DNA of 64,000 bases from Montanilutibacter psychrotolerans (GCF_003719825.1 NZ_RIBS01000003.1:470631-534630), one strand, 5' to 3'; shown: positions 7,759 to 15,369, counted from the stretch's first letter. A program made the numbers and translations. The notes: generated by a model from the letters alone, not told the origin.

Positions 7759-8302
7759 GCTGCGATTCCTTTTGCGATAGATGGATGGACCTTGGTCCGG
7801 TTGTACGTCTGGCGCCACATCGCAGCCGTCGGGCCGGCTGGTGCTCTGATGACTTACGCGTCTCGCCACCAGCGTTCGCTGGCATGCGGCGCCTCCAGGC
7901 CGATGCGCTAGCACATCGTTGGAGCGGCCATCGGAATGTTGCGTGCGTCGCCCAACCCCGCAGTTTCGGTGGCATGCCAGAAGATGGGAATTGCGGGGAC
8001 GGTGCTTGCTTGAGTGGTGGCCACCAGCAACCAAATAGCTGGCTCAATTCATTGATTTCAATACATTGCCACCAGATGGAACAGCGCCGTTACTCGCAAA
8101 ATTACTCACATTCTGCGGCTGTCGCTACCTGAGTCACACCTGGCGTCTCCCAAATGATGCCCGCTCAAATGAGAAGCGCCAAGAGATTGAGCGCGCTCAA
8201 CCAGCCCCACGGCTTCGTTGCTCGCGCCTGCCCCTCTGGATGCCGAGCGGAGCAAGGGTTGGCGCCTTCATCGCGGACAGTAGCCGAGCTAAATGCCAGG
8301 CT

Positions 8303-8342
8303 GGAGGAGCGCGTACTTCGCACACCGCCATGATGTGAGGGG
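8303..8342 (+). repeat. Direct repeat copy 1 (partner at 8605)
   Basis: The segment starts GGAGGAGCGCGTACTTCGC and matches 8605-8644 closely, with most differences in the last third. The two copies are 302 bp apart. The repeat has an internal imperfect palindrome (GAGG...CGCC type), so it could be a second, divergent class of attC bounding an ORF-less cassette. Confidence 0.55.
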
Positions 8343-8592
8343 TGGGATCTATCAAATTTGGGCCGGAAACGCCCTGTTTGCGCGGGCTTCCATTCCGCAA
8401 GATCGGAAGTTCCCCCAAAGTTGCCCCCACGTTGCACGTGCTGGACTCGCTCCGGCGCGGCCCGCGTTACACCCTTTCCCTGCAGCCTGTAATCCATACA
8501 CCCTCCGTTGCGTGGCTGTAACGCGAGGGTGGTCGCCCGGGCAGCCGAAAGCTATCAGGCAAGTAGCTGATTCCGCGTAGAAATTCTTCGTT

Positions 8593-8661
8593 GGCGCCCG
8601 CGTCGGAGGAGCGCATACTTCGCGCACCGCCTCAATTGAGGGGCAGAACTAAGCGTTAGGC
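8593..8661 (+). repeat. Repeat copy 2 with integron core box; candidate attC or attI-like site
   Basis: This contains the second copy of the repeat (8605-8644) and ends in a full GTTAGGC core box at 8655-8661, directly before the first right-arm gene. The left core box is not obvious. The centre does not resemble the attC family seen further right, so it could be a divergent attC or what remains of the array's primary attachment site. Confidence 0.45.
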
Positions 8662-8663
8662 CC

Positions 8664-9080
8664 GTGCAGATAGATCTCTGGCACTTCGAAGACTTTAAGG
8701 GCAGCGATACGCTGGTCCTGTCGGGCCAGCCCGAAGCAATTGATGCCTTGGCCGGTGTACTGGAAGCACTTGCGGGTTCCGAGAAGCTTGGCATCGCACT
8801 GGAGAGCCACTTGCCTGTCGTTGGTTTTGGCCAACTGTTCGTTCTCAAAGAACCCGTACCGGTCACAGGTCAGTTCAGGTGGTTGGTCCCAGCGTCGGAA
8901 CTCTTGGCCGTAGCTGCGCGGGTCCGAGCCGTTGCAGCCGGAGCGCCTGCCCACCAGTATTTCGAACTCCTCGAGCCGGAAACGACCCTTCTCGTCACGG
9001 CAGGGGAGTACCCGTCGGAGTGGTTCGGGCACGGGCCGAACAATTCATTCAAGCCGAAGCCGCTTCGCGGCTCGGCTTAA
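8664..9080 (+). CDS. Hypothetical cassette protein with attC-encoded C-terminal tail
   Basis: The product has 138 aa from a GTG right after the core box at 8661. The body (MQIDLWHFEDFKGSDTLVLS, a DALAGVLEALAG helix, PVPVTGQFRWLVPASELLAV, QYFELLEPETTLLVTAGEYP) looks like a compact alpha/beta domain of unknown family. The last 13 residues, NNSFKPKPLRGSA, are translated from the attC itself, and the stop TAA is the one in the attC right arm. The tail is shared with another cassette protein here (10660-11073). Confidence 0.72.
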   Translation: MQIDLWHFEDFKGSDTLVLSGQPEAIDALAGVLEALAGSEKLGIALESHLPVVGFGQLFVLKEPVPVTGQFRWLVPASELLAVAARVRAVAAGAPAHQYFELLEPETTLLVTAGEYPSEWFGHGPNNSFKPKPLRGSA

Positions 9081-9094
9081 TTCAGGCGTTAGAG
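9035..9094 (+). repeat. attC site R1
   Basis: Outer boxes are GCCGAAC (9035-9041) and GTTAGAG (9088-9094). The inner arms AAGCCGAAGCCGC and GCGGCTCGGCTT pair with one extra unpaired A, around a TTC tip. It is nearly identical to R3-R5. Confidence 0.88.
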
Positions 9095-9099
9095 CTCAC

Positions 9100-9498
9100 A
9101 TGCGAAACCCTTTCGCTTCCCTGCTTAAAGCCTCGCCACGTAATCCAACATCACCGTTGAAAATGGCATTTCAGCGTTCGCGCGAGCAGCGAAATATCGA
9201 CCTCGTCTGGGCAGTTCTAAGAGAGACAAAGCTTTTTGTAGTAGTCGCTGCTGACCCATCGACCACAGATCAGAAAGAGTGCTACTTCTTAACCAAATCG
9301 CCAAACCCTGACCGTTGGTGCGTAACAGTGTCCGAGCGACATGATGCTTTGGACAAGGTTCCATGGCCAAAGAAGGAAATCTCCGGGCAGGAGCTGATGA
9401 GAGATATAGAGCCTGCCATAGAGATAGTCGTCGTCTATCCAGATGGTGGCGACTACATCACCAGAGAGCAACTCGAGTGGTATCGGCAACTCGGGTGA
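9100..9498 (+). CDS. SseB-like cassette protein
   Basis: The product has 132 aa from the ATG at 9100, 6 bp after the R1 core box. The layout resembles the SseB N-terminal domain family: LVWAVLRETKLFVVVAADPS (early helix and strand), ECYFLTKSPNPDRWCVTVSE, then a conserved-looking ISGQELMRDIEPAIEIVVVY and a terminal ITREQLEWYRQL helix. SseB-like domains occur in secretion-linked and stress proteins but have no enzymatic activity known to me. The family call is tentative because it rests on pattern only. The gene stops before its attC. Confidence 0.6.
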   Translation: MRNPFASLLKASPRNPTSPLKMAFQRSREQRNIDLVWAVLRETKLFVVVAADPSTTDQKECYFLTKSPNPDRWCVTVSERHDALDKVPWPKKEISGQELMRDIEPAIEIVVVYPDGGDYITREQLEWYRQLG

Positions 9499-9511
9499 GT
9501 CGTTGTTCCAC

Positions 9512-9565
9512 TGCAGCAACTCACCGACTGGCACGTTGCGGGTCGGCTTAATTTAGGCGTTAGGG
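9512..9565 (+). repeat. attC site R2 (divergent)
   Basis: The right half GTCGGCTTAATTTAGGC and the core box GTTAGGG (9559-9565) match the family. The left half (CAGCAACTCACCGACTGGC) has a different sequence that pairs weakly with the right half. The cassette may have come from another source. Confidence 0.6.
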
Positions 9566-9570
9566 GGCAC

Positions 9571-10134
9571 GTGGTAGACCGCTATTACTTCGACAGATCA
9601 AAGCCATTCTACCCACTCGTGATTTCGTATCTGGCGAAGTTGCATGGGCTGAAGGCTACGCTGTACTTTCGCTCGTCTACGGGTATCCGTGCAGATATTC
9701 GGCCCGAAAACGAGAGATTGAAACTGCTCGGACCATTGGACCTGAGAGTCCGTGGCGATCACGAGCCCCTCAGCATCTCAGCGGAGCACGTCGCGGATGA
9801 GCTCGCCAACAATTTGAGCTATCTGCTACCCATCTACGTGCAATCGGTCCAATCGATTCTGGCAGGCGCGCATGAAGCAATCCGCCAAGCTGGAACTTCC
9901 ACCGGAGCGATTGAATTTCTGCGCCACGCCAGGAACGCAGCAGATCATAACGGCTACTGGCGCCTGCTCAACGGTGAGCCAAGGCGCCCGGCCGAGTGGC
10001 GGGGTCTGGTACTGTCTGCCTCGGACCACGGAACAGCGTTATTGAGGCTGTTTGACCAGCCAGGTTCGCTAGAGTTGGGAGACCCCATTGCACTGCTGTG
10101 GGACATTGAGCAGGAGTGCGCGGGTGCCCCCTAA
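9571..10134 (+). CDS. Cassette protein with HEPN-like RNxxxH motif
   Basis: The product has 187 aa. After an N-terminal part with YFDRSKPFYPLVISYLAKLH and a mid helix (VADELANNLSYLLPIYVQSV), it carries FLRHARNAADHNGYW. This contains the R-x4-H motif (RNAADH) typical of HEPN domains, which include many RNases in toxin-antitoxin and defence systems, followed by GEPRRPAEWRGL. The C-terminus ends in ALLWDIEQE. A nuclease role is a hypothesis. The stop TAA lies in the CCCTAAC core box of attC R3. The start at 9571 is a GTG just past the R2 core box. Confidence 0.68.
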   Translation: MVDRYYFDRSKPFYPLVISYLAKLHGLKATLYFRSSTGIRADIRPENERLKLLGPLDLRVRGDHEPLSISAEHVADELANNLSYLLPIYVQSVQSILAGAHEAIRQAGTSTGAIEFLRHARNAADHNGYWRLLNGEPRRPAEWRGLVLSASDHGTALLRLFDQPGSLELGDPIALLWDIEQECAGAP

Positions 10135-10188
10135 CAATTCATTCAAGCCGAAGCCGCTTCGCGGCTCGGCTTAACTCAGGCGTTAGAC
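10129..10188 (+). repeat. attC site R3
   Basis: Outer boxes are CCCTAAC (10129-10135) and GTTAGAC (10182-10188). The inner arms are identical to R1, with the same unpaired A. The stop codon of the upstream gene is inside the left box. Confidence 0.9.
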
Positions 10189-10201
10189 GCGCATGGAGAG
10201 T

Positions 10202-10297
10202 ATGGCAAAATTCTTCTTGGCATTCGTACTCTTGGTCGCACCGCTGGCCGTAGAGGCGACCAGCACCTTTATCGAGGGGGCCCGCCCGCCACCGTGA
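10202..10297 (+). pseudogene. Signal-peptide ORF apparently frameshifted from the following gene
   Basis: An ATG at 10202 opens a 31-codon frame, MAKFFLAFVLLVAPLAVEAT followed by STFIEGARPPP and a stop. The first 20 residues are a good Sec signal peptide. The frame ends right after a GGGGGCCCGCCCGCC tract. One extra G in that tract would join it to the 10294-10578 frame without a stop, giving one exported protein of about 125 aa. It is either a true single-base deletion, a slippage site or a sequencing error. Confidence 0.5.
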
Positions 10298-10578
10298 CCA
10301 AACGGGCAGACGATCATCTATTCGATATCTACGTCACGCCTCCCAAGGCAACCGCCTCATATTCACCGGCTGAGATTCAGATTTATCTCCGGCGGGAGTA
10401 CCCGGACTACATGCACGTACGACTTGCCCAAGACTTGGCTCCTGGCGACCGGATTCACGCAAGAATCGAAATTTCGCCAGAGCACGAGGCTCGTTACTCG
10501 GTGTACGTTTATGACCATCGGGCTGACCGAGACCTCCTACTGTTCAACGGCAACCTTAAGAGCTTGGGTCGCGAGTAG
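10294..10578 (+). CDS. Hypothetical cassette protein, probably the mature part of a split exported protein
   Basis: The product has 94 aa from a GTG at 10294. The content is soluble and rich in strands: DHLFDIYVTPPKATASYSPA, EIQIYLRREYPDYMHVRL, DRIHARIEISPEHEARYSVY, VYDHRADRDLLLFNGN. No family was recognised. No ribosome-binding site precedes the GTG, and a signal peptide in the adjacent frame just upstream suggests the real gene starts at 10202 and has suffered a frameshift. It ends with TAG just before attC R4. Confidence 0.55.
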   Translation: MTKRADDHLFDIYVTPPKATASYSPAEIQIYLRREYPDYMHVRLAQDLAPGDRIHARIEISPEHEARYSVYVYDHRADRDLLLFNGNLKSLGRE

Positions 10579-10581
10579 CGC

Positions 10582-10642
10582 GCCTAACAATTCATTCAAG
10601 CCGCAACCGCTTCGCGGCTCGGCTTAATTTCAGGCGTTAGGC
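10582..10642 (+). repeat. attC site R4
   Basis: Outer boxes are GCCTAAC (10582-10588) and GTTAGGC (10636-10642), a perfect complementary pair. The left inner arm reads AAGCCGCAACCGC, differing from its neighbours at two positions and creating one mismatch. Confidence 0.9.
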
Positions 10643-10659
10643 CCCTATGGGAGAGCACG

Positions 10660-11073
10660 ATGATTGATCTTCAGGCGAGCGATATCCGGACCCTCATCCC
10701 TTCCCAAGACTTTGGCATGGCCAAGGACTTCTACTCGGCGCTGGGTTGCGAGCTAGAGTGGTCTGACGAGAATATTGCGCTGTTCGCTCTCGCGGACCGC
10801 CGGTTCTACCTGCAGCGCTACTACGCGAAGGATTGGGCTGAGAACTGCATGCTCCATGTGTCTGTGCAAGATGCGGTGGACTGCTTTAACAGGATCAAGG
10901 AGCTCGTAGATTCCGGCAGCTTTCCTGGCGCTCGGGTGGCACCGCCCAAGGAGGAGCCGTACGGGGCATTGGTCACCTACGTTTGGGATCCGTCCGGCGT
11001 GTTGCTCCATCTGGCCCAATGGGCGGGGCCTAACAGTTCATTCAAGCCGAAGCCGCTTCGCGGCTCGGCTTAA
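10660..11073 (+). CDS. VOC-fold (glyoxalase/bleomycin resistance-like) cassette protein
   Basis: The product has 137 aa from an ATG preceded by GGGAGAGC. It shows the vicinal oxygen chelate pattern: IRTLIPSQDFGMAKDFYSAL at the start of the first beta-alpha-beta module, LADRRFYLQRYYAKDWAENC in the middle, LHVSVQDAVDCFNRIKEL opening the second module, and VTYVWDPSGVLLHLAQW at the end. Family members include glyoxalase I, antibiotic-binding proteins and dioxygenases. The usual metal-binding Glu at the end of the last strand is not evident (LHLAQW), so binding without catalysis is plausible. The final residues NSSFKPKPLRGSA are encoded by attC R5. Confidence 0.8.
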   Translation: MIDLQASDIRTLIPSQDFGMAKDFYSALGCELEWSDENIALFALADRRFYLQRYYAKDWAENCMLHVSVQDAVDCFNRIKELVDSGSFPGARVAPPKEEPYGALVTYVWDPSGVLLHLAQWAGPNSSFKPKPLRGSA

Positions 11074-11088
11074 TTTCAGGCGTTAGGC
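11028..11088 (+). repeat. attC site R5
   Basis: Outer boxes are GCCTAAC (11028-11034) and GTTAGGC (11082-11088). The inner arms are identical to R1. The site is translated in frame by the VOC gene, whose stop TAA it supplies. Confidence 0.9.
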
Positions 11089-11099
11089 GGCACAGAACC

Positions 11100-11567
11100 A
11101 TGGACGACGGTGTTTTCTCCTGGAAGCAAGAAGGCGTCCTCTCGCTCTGGCGGTACACGGAGTTCCGGAACAAGTTTGGAGGCTGGCACCTCACCGGAAA
11201 TGACGCTGGCGTTGAGTCGCTACTGTCACTCTTGCGGCTGCTGGCTGGTGATCCGGGCGCCTACCGCACGGTAACGGTCACCCCTCCATCCGCTTCAATT
11301 CTGCGCGTCCCGAACTACCAGCAAGGCGATGCGCTCTGGGCTGCACCATCTAAATGGCGCCTCCAGTGCGCTCCGAGTGGCAACGCAGACACGTGGAAAT
11401 TTCCTCTGGAGCTGGAGCCTGCAGCACTTACCATCAGTGAGGCGTACCTCCCAGCGCTCATCGCCGGGCTCGATGGCATCCCAAAGGGCGAAGGTGACTT
11501 TTGCATTGGGCGTCCGGGCCAAGGCAACTTGGCGCTGTGGTTCTGGTGGTGGCCGGGTGCCGCCTAA
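11100..11567 (+). CDS. Hypothetical Trp-rich cassette protein
   Basis: The product has 155 aa from the ATG at 11100, 12 bp after the R5 core box. Recognisable blocks are WRYTEFRNKFGGWHLTGND, a VESLLSLLRLLAG helix, SILRVPNYQQGD, and a C-terminal GEGDFCIG...LALWFWWWPG strand pair rich in Trp. It looks like a small alpha/beta protein family of unknown role. The stop TAA lies within the GCCTAAC core box of attC R6, so the gene uses the integration site as its 3' end. Confidence 0.72.
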   Translation: MDDGVFSWKQEGVLSLWRYTEFRNKFGGWHLTGNDAGVESLLSLLRLLAGDPGAYRTVTVTPPSASILRVPNYQQGDALWAAPSKWRLQCAPSGNADTWKFPLELEPAALTISEAYLPALIAGLDGIPKGEGDFCIGRPGQGNLALWFWWWPGAA

Positions 11568-11621
11568 CAATTCATTCAAGCCGAAACCGCTTCGCGGTTC
11601 GGCTTAGTTTAGGCGTTAGGC
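11562..11621 (+). repeat. attC site R6
   Basis: Outer boxes are GCCTAAC (11562-11568) and GTTAGGC (11615-11621). The inner arms read AACCGC/GCGGTT instead of AGCCGC/GCGGCT: both strands changed together, so the stem is kept. Confidence 0.9.
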
Positions 11622-11635
11622 CCCACGGAGGGCGC

Positions 11636-11890
11636 ATGGCGGACATCAAGTTCACGGAAGACGAGAAAGCTCTCATCGTCCGCAAGATCCAGCTCTACTT
11701 CACAGAAGAACTAAAGCAAGAGATCGGACGCTTTGACGCGGAATTCCTGCTGGACTTTTTCTCCGGCGAGGTTGGCCCATACTTTTACAATCGCGGCCTT
11801 TACGATGCGCAGGCCATCCTCTCAAGCAAGCTGGAAGATTTGGGTGACGCCATCTATCTCCTTGAGCGCCCTACCGAGTTCCGGAAATGA
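11636..11890 (+). CDS. DUF2164 family protein (cassette)
   Basis: The product has 84 aa from the ATG at 11636, with GGAGGG just upstream. The sequence matches the DUF2164 pattern: MADIKFTEDEKALIVRKIQ, YFTEELKQEIGRFDAEFLLD, FFSGEVGPYFYNRGLYDAQA, and a C-terminal DLGDAIYLLERP helix. These are small helical proteins of unknown function found widely in proteobacteria, usually chromosomal and sometimes in mobile DNA. The length is typical. It stops 70 bp before attC R7, leaving a short untranslated tail. Confidence 0.85.
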   Translation: MADIKFTEDEKALIVRKIQLYFTEELKQEIGRFDAEFLLDFFSGEVGPYFYNRGLYDAQAILSSKLEDLGDAIYLLERPTEFRK

Positions 11891-11960
11891 TCGAAATCCT
11901 TGGTGCACTGTGGTCTTCTGCTCAGCGCAGCTATCGGGGCCGTGGCAGTAAGCAGGTGGG

Positions 11961-12019
11961 CCCTAACATTCATTCAAGCCGAAACCGCTTCGCGGTTCGG
12001 CTTAATTCAGGCGTTAGGC
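11961..12019 (+). repeat. attC site R7
   Basis: Outer boxes are CCCTAAC (11961-11967) and GTTAGGC (12013-12019). It has the same compensated AACCGC/GCGGTT arms as R6, and one A fewer in the spacer after the left box. Confidence 0.88.
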
Positions 12020-12022
12020 CTC

Positions 12023-12361
12023 ATAAGAACGTTCACTACGACTTTTGCAGACGAGCACGATGATCCGCCGCTTGACGCTGATGACCTGCGGGCAGTTGCT
12101 GCGCTTACCCAAGACGACCTTCGCGCAATAGATCGAGCCCTTCTGGCCAGTAGCAGCGCAGACTGGCGAAAGGTCGCCCTTGTTGCAGCTGTTGCAATGG
12201 ACGCATATCCGGACCAGTACGATGGCATTCCAGATGTGTTCTACAGCCAACGTGTCAGAGATCTGGTCTCAAGTGGCTACCTGGAGGCACGGGGTAATCT
12301 GTACCGCATGCGCTTCAGTGAGGTTCGCCTCACTCCTCTCGGCCTCGGGCATGAGGCCTAA
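12023..12361 (+). CDS. DUF3658-like cassette protein, start unclear, probably 5'-truncated
   Basis: About 112 residues follow the R7 core box in one open frame. The pattern LTQDDLRAIDRALLASSSAD, WRKVALVAAVAMDAYP, GIPDVFYSQRVRDLVSSGYL, EARGNLYRMRFSEVRL is that of the DUF3658 domain, usually the C-terminal half of DUF1835/DUF3658 proteins. No ATG, GTG or TTG exists in frame inside the cassette; the first possible initiators are ATA (12023) and a CTG near 12086. Translation might instead enter from the previous cassette through the attC. The stop TAA sits in the GCCTAAC box of attC R8. Confidence 0.6.
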   Translation: MRTFTTTFADEHDDPPLDADDLRAVAALTQDDLRAIDRALLASSSADWRKVALVAAVAMDAYPDQYDGIPDVFYSQRVRDLVSSGYLEARGNLYRMRFSEVRLTPLGLGHEA

Positions 12362-12415
12362 CAATTCATTCAAGCCGAAGCCGCTTCGCGGCTCGGCTTA
12401 ATTGGGGCGCAACGG
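12356..12415 (+). repeat. attC site R8, terminal, with degenerate right core box
   Basis: The left box GCCTAAC (12356-12362) and both inner arms are intact, but the position of the right box reads GCAACGG instead of GTTRRRY. This marks the end of the array. The cassette is either frozen in place or lies against a non-integron junction. Confidence 0.82.
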
Positions 12416-12525
12416 CTGCCAGGATGCAATAGGACAGCCCGGAACGACCGGGGACAAAAACACCCGAAAATACAGTGTGATAGCGTTCTTCTTGGGTCGT
12501 CCCGGGATGCTGCCGGACGATGATG

Positions 12526-12860
12526 TGGTGGGCCCACCAGGATTCGAACCTGGAACCAAGGGATTCGCGTGTTCCGGAGGTTTCCCTCTGGCGCGGACTA
12601 TCTCTTCACCCTCCGCTGCCTGCATGGCGCGCGCAGCGGGTGGGGTGCGGGACGCTCGAGCCTGTGATCAAGGGCGCTGTAGCCCTCAGGTAGTCTCTGC
12701 ACCTTCCGGCGGTGTACCGCCGGCTTGGCTCAGGGTTGCCACCGTCCGCGCATCGCGCGCCGCTGAGGTTTCCCTGAGTTCATCCCGTTCCCGTCCACGC
12801 ATCACTGCGTGGCGGCACCTTTCGATGAGTCCCCTGCTCTAACCGTTGAGCTATAGGCCC
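12526..12860 (-). tRNA. tRNA-Ile(CAU) gene interrupted by a group I intron
   Basis: Exon 1 spans 12860-12825 and exon 2 spans 12565-12526, with CCA encoded. Joined, they form a 7-bp acceptor stem (GGGCCTA/TGGGCCC), a D arm (AGCTCAACGGTTAGAGC), an anticodon arm with loop CTCATAA (anticodon CAU), and a T arm (CCAGG-TTCGAAT-CCTGG). The loop and stem context match the lysidine-modified isoleucine tRNA that reads AUA, not the elongator methionine tRNA. The anticodon loop is split right after CAU by a 259-nt intron. It would need TilS (not in the window) for decoding identity. Confidence 0.92.
12566..12824 (-). ncRNA. Group I intron (IC3-like) in the tRNA anticodon loop
   Basis: The 259-nt insert follows the U of the CAU anticodon and ends in G, as group I introns do. 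P1 is clear: exon CAU plus intron C pair with GGUG across a GAAA tetraloop (CAUC-GAAA-GGUG), giving a U-G pair at the 5' splice site and an internal guide of GUG. P2 is the perfect hairpin at 12795-12812. A GGGAAACC segment and CAACCCUGAGCCAAGCC follow as the P4/P6 core. The two P7 strands are GCAGAGACUA (12691-12700) and GAAGAGAUAGUCC (12595-12607). There is no room for a homing endonuclease. The layout parallels the Azoarcus tRNA-Ile(CAU) intron. Confidence 0.9.
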
Positions 12861-12973
12861 GTGCATCTATCGTAACAACCCCGGCGGGATAACTCACGAC
12901 GCGGCCCAGATTCCGCCGCCACGACAACGACTTCGCAAGGGGATACGCTGGCCACCCTTTGGAGGAGTACGCC

Positions 12974-13345
12974 ATGGATACCAAGCAGATTGCCGACCGA
13001 CTGGTCGAGCTGTGCCGCGAAGGCAAGTACGAGCAGGCCCAGCAGGAGCTCTACGGCGAGGACGCCGTCAGCATCGAGATGGACGGGTTGCCGCCGGGCG
13101 CGCTGGGCAACGCGAGCGGGATGGACGCGATCCGCGAGAAGGGCCGCAGGTGGTCGGAGAACATCGTCGAGGTCCACGGCGGCAGCGTCAGCGACCCGAT
13201 CGTCGCAGGCGACTGGTTCAGCGTCGCCATGGCCATCGACGCCACGTACAAGGACATGGGCCGGATGCCGATGGAGGAGATCTGCGTGTACCGCGTGCGC
13301 GACGGCAAGATCGTGCACGAGCAGTTCTTCTACCCGACCAGCTGA
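12974..13345 (+). CDS. SnoaL-like / NTF2-fold protein
   Basis: The product has 123 aa from the ATG at 12974, with GGAGGAG upstream. It matches the SnoaL-like polyketide cyclase/NTF2 family of small cytoplasmic proteins: MDTKQIADRLVELCREGKYE and QAQQELYGEDAVSIEMDG (helical start), GMDAIREKGRRWSENIVEVH, and an end with strands WFSVAMAIDATYKDMGRM, EEICVYRVRDGKIVHEQFFY. Many such proteins have no known substrate. It faces rpoD tail-to-tail across a strong shared terminator. Confidence 0.82.
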   Translation: MDTKQIADRLVELCREGKYEQAQQELYGEDAVSIEMDGLPPGALGNASGMDAIREKGRRWSENIVEVHGGSVSDPIVAGDWFSVAMAIDATYKDMGRMPMEEICVYRVRDGKIVHEQFFYPTS

Positions 13346-13397
13346 AGCCCGCCGGCCAACGCCCGTAACCGCCAGGCCTGCGCACGCAGGGCCCGGA

Positions 13398-13432
13398 AAC
13401 ACAAAGCCCCGCACATGGCGGGGCTTTGTGTT
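13398..13432. terminator. Bidirectional intrinsic terminator
   Basis: A perfect 15-bp stem (AACACAAAGCCCCGC / GCGGGGCTTTGTGTT) with loop ACATG lies between two convergent genes. It should stop transcripts from both the SnoaL-like gene and rpoD. Confidence 0.9.
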
Positions 13433-13473
13433 GCACCACCCGGGGACCCGGGTGGCTGCGGTCGATGTCGAGG

Positions 13474-15345
<1,872 letters not shown>

Positions 15346-15369
15346 CGCGTTATTGGAGGGAGGGAACCG

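Larger units (their letters stand above)
7759..8663. other. ORF-free centre of the cassette array
   Basis: About 0.9 kb separates the first genes of the two divergent arms. Neither strand shows a convincing coding region; the longest open frames are low-complexity and lack ribosome-binding sites. I looked for translated traces of an integron integrase (catalytic HxLRH and patch motifs) and saw none. The stretch contains a small hairpin CCAGCG-TT-CGCTGG at 7868-7881 and a ~40-bp direct repeat at 8303 and 8605. It may hold the promoters of both arms, ORF-less cassettes or a lost integration platform. Confidence 0.5.
5561..12415. mobile_element. Integrase-less integron gene-cassette array with two divergent arms
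   Basis: Single small ORFs alternate with ~60-bp imperfect palindromes that have the anatomy of attC sites: outer core boxes resembling RYYYAAC and GTTRRRY, and inner arms that pair with one unpaired base. Genes and sites from 5561 to 7758 read leftward; those from 8664 to 12415 read rightward. The arms therefore diverge from an ORF-free centre. No tyrosine recombinase of the IntI type is present in the window, so this is a cluster of attC sites lacking integrase, or part of a larger integron rearranged by inversion. The cassette DNA is visibly more AT-rich than both flanks. Individual sites and genes are listed separately. Confidence 0.88.

Noticed and set aside
7759..8663. Remnant of an integron integrase in the centre of the array
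   Set aside because: The length would fit, but no translated frame shows the tyrosine recombinase residues or the IntI patch motif.
8900..12415. CRISPR array
   Set aside because: The repeats recur at irregular 300-600 bp intervals, are palindromic over ~60 bp and enclose genes, so they are attC sites and not CRISPR repeats.
12526..12536. tRNA 3' end as attachment site of a genomic island covering the array
   Set aside because: No second copy of the tRNA 3' sequence was seen on the other side of the array or elsewhere in the window.
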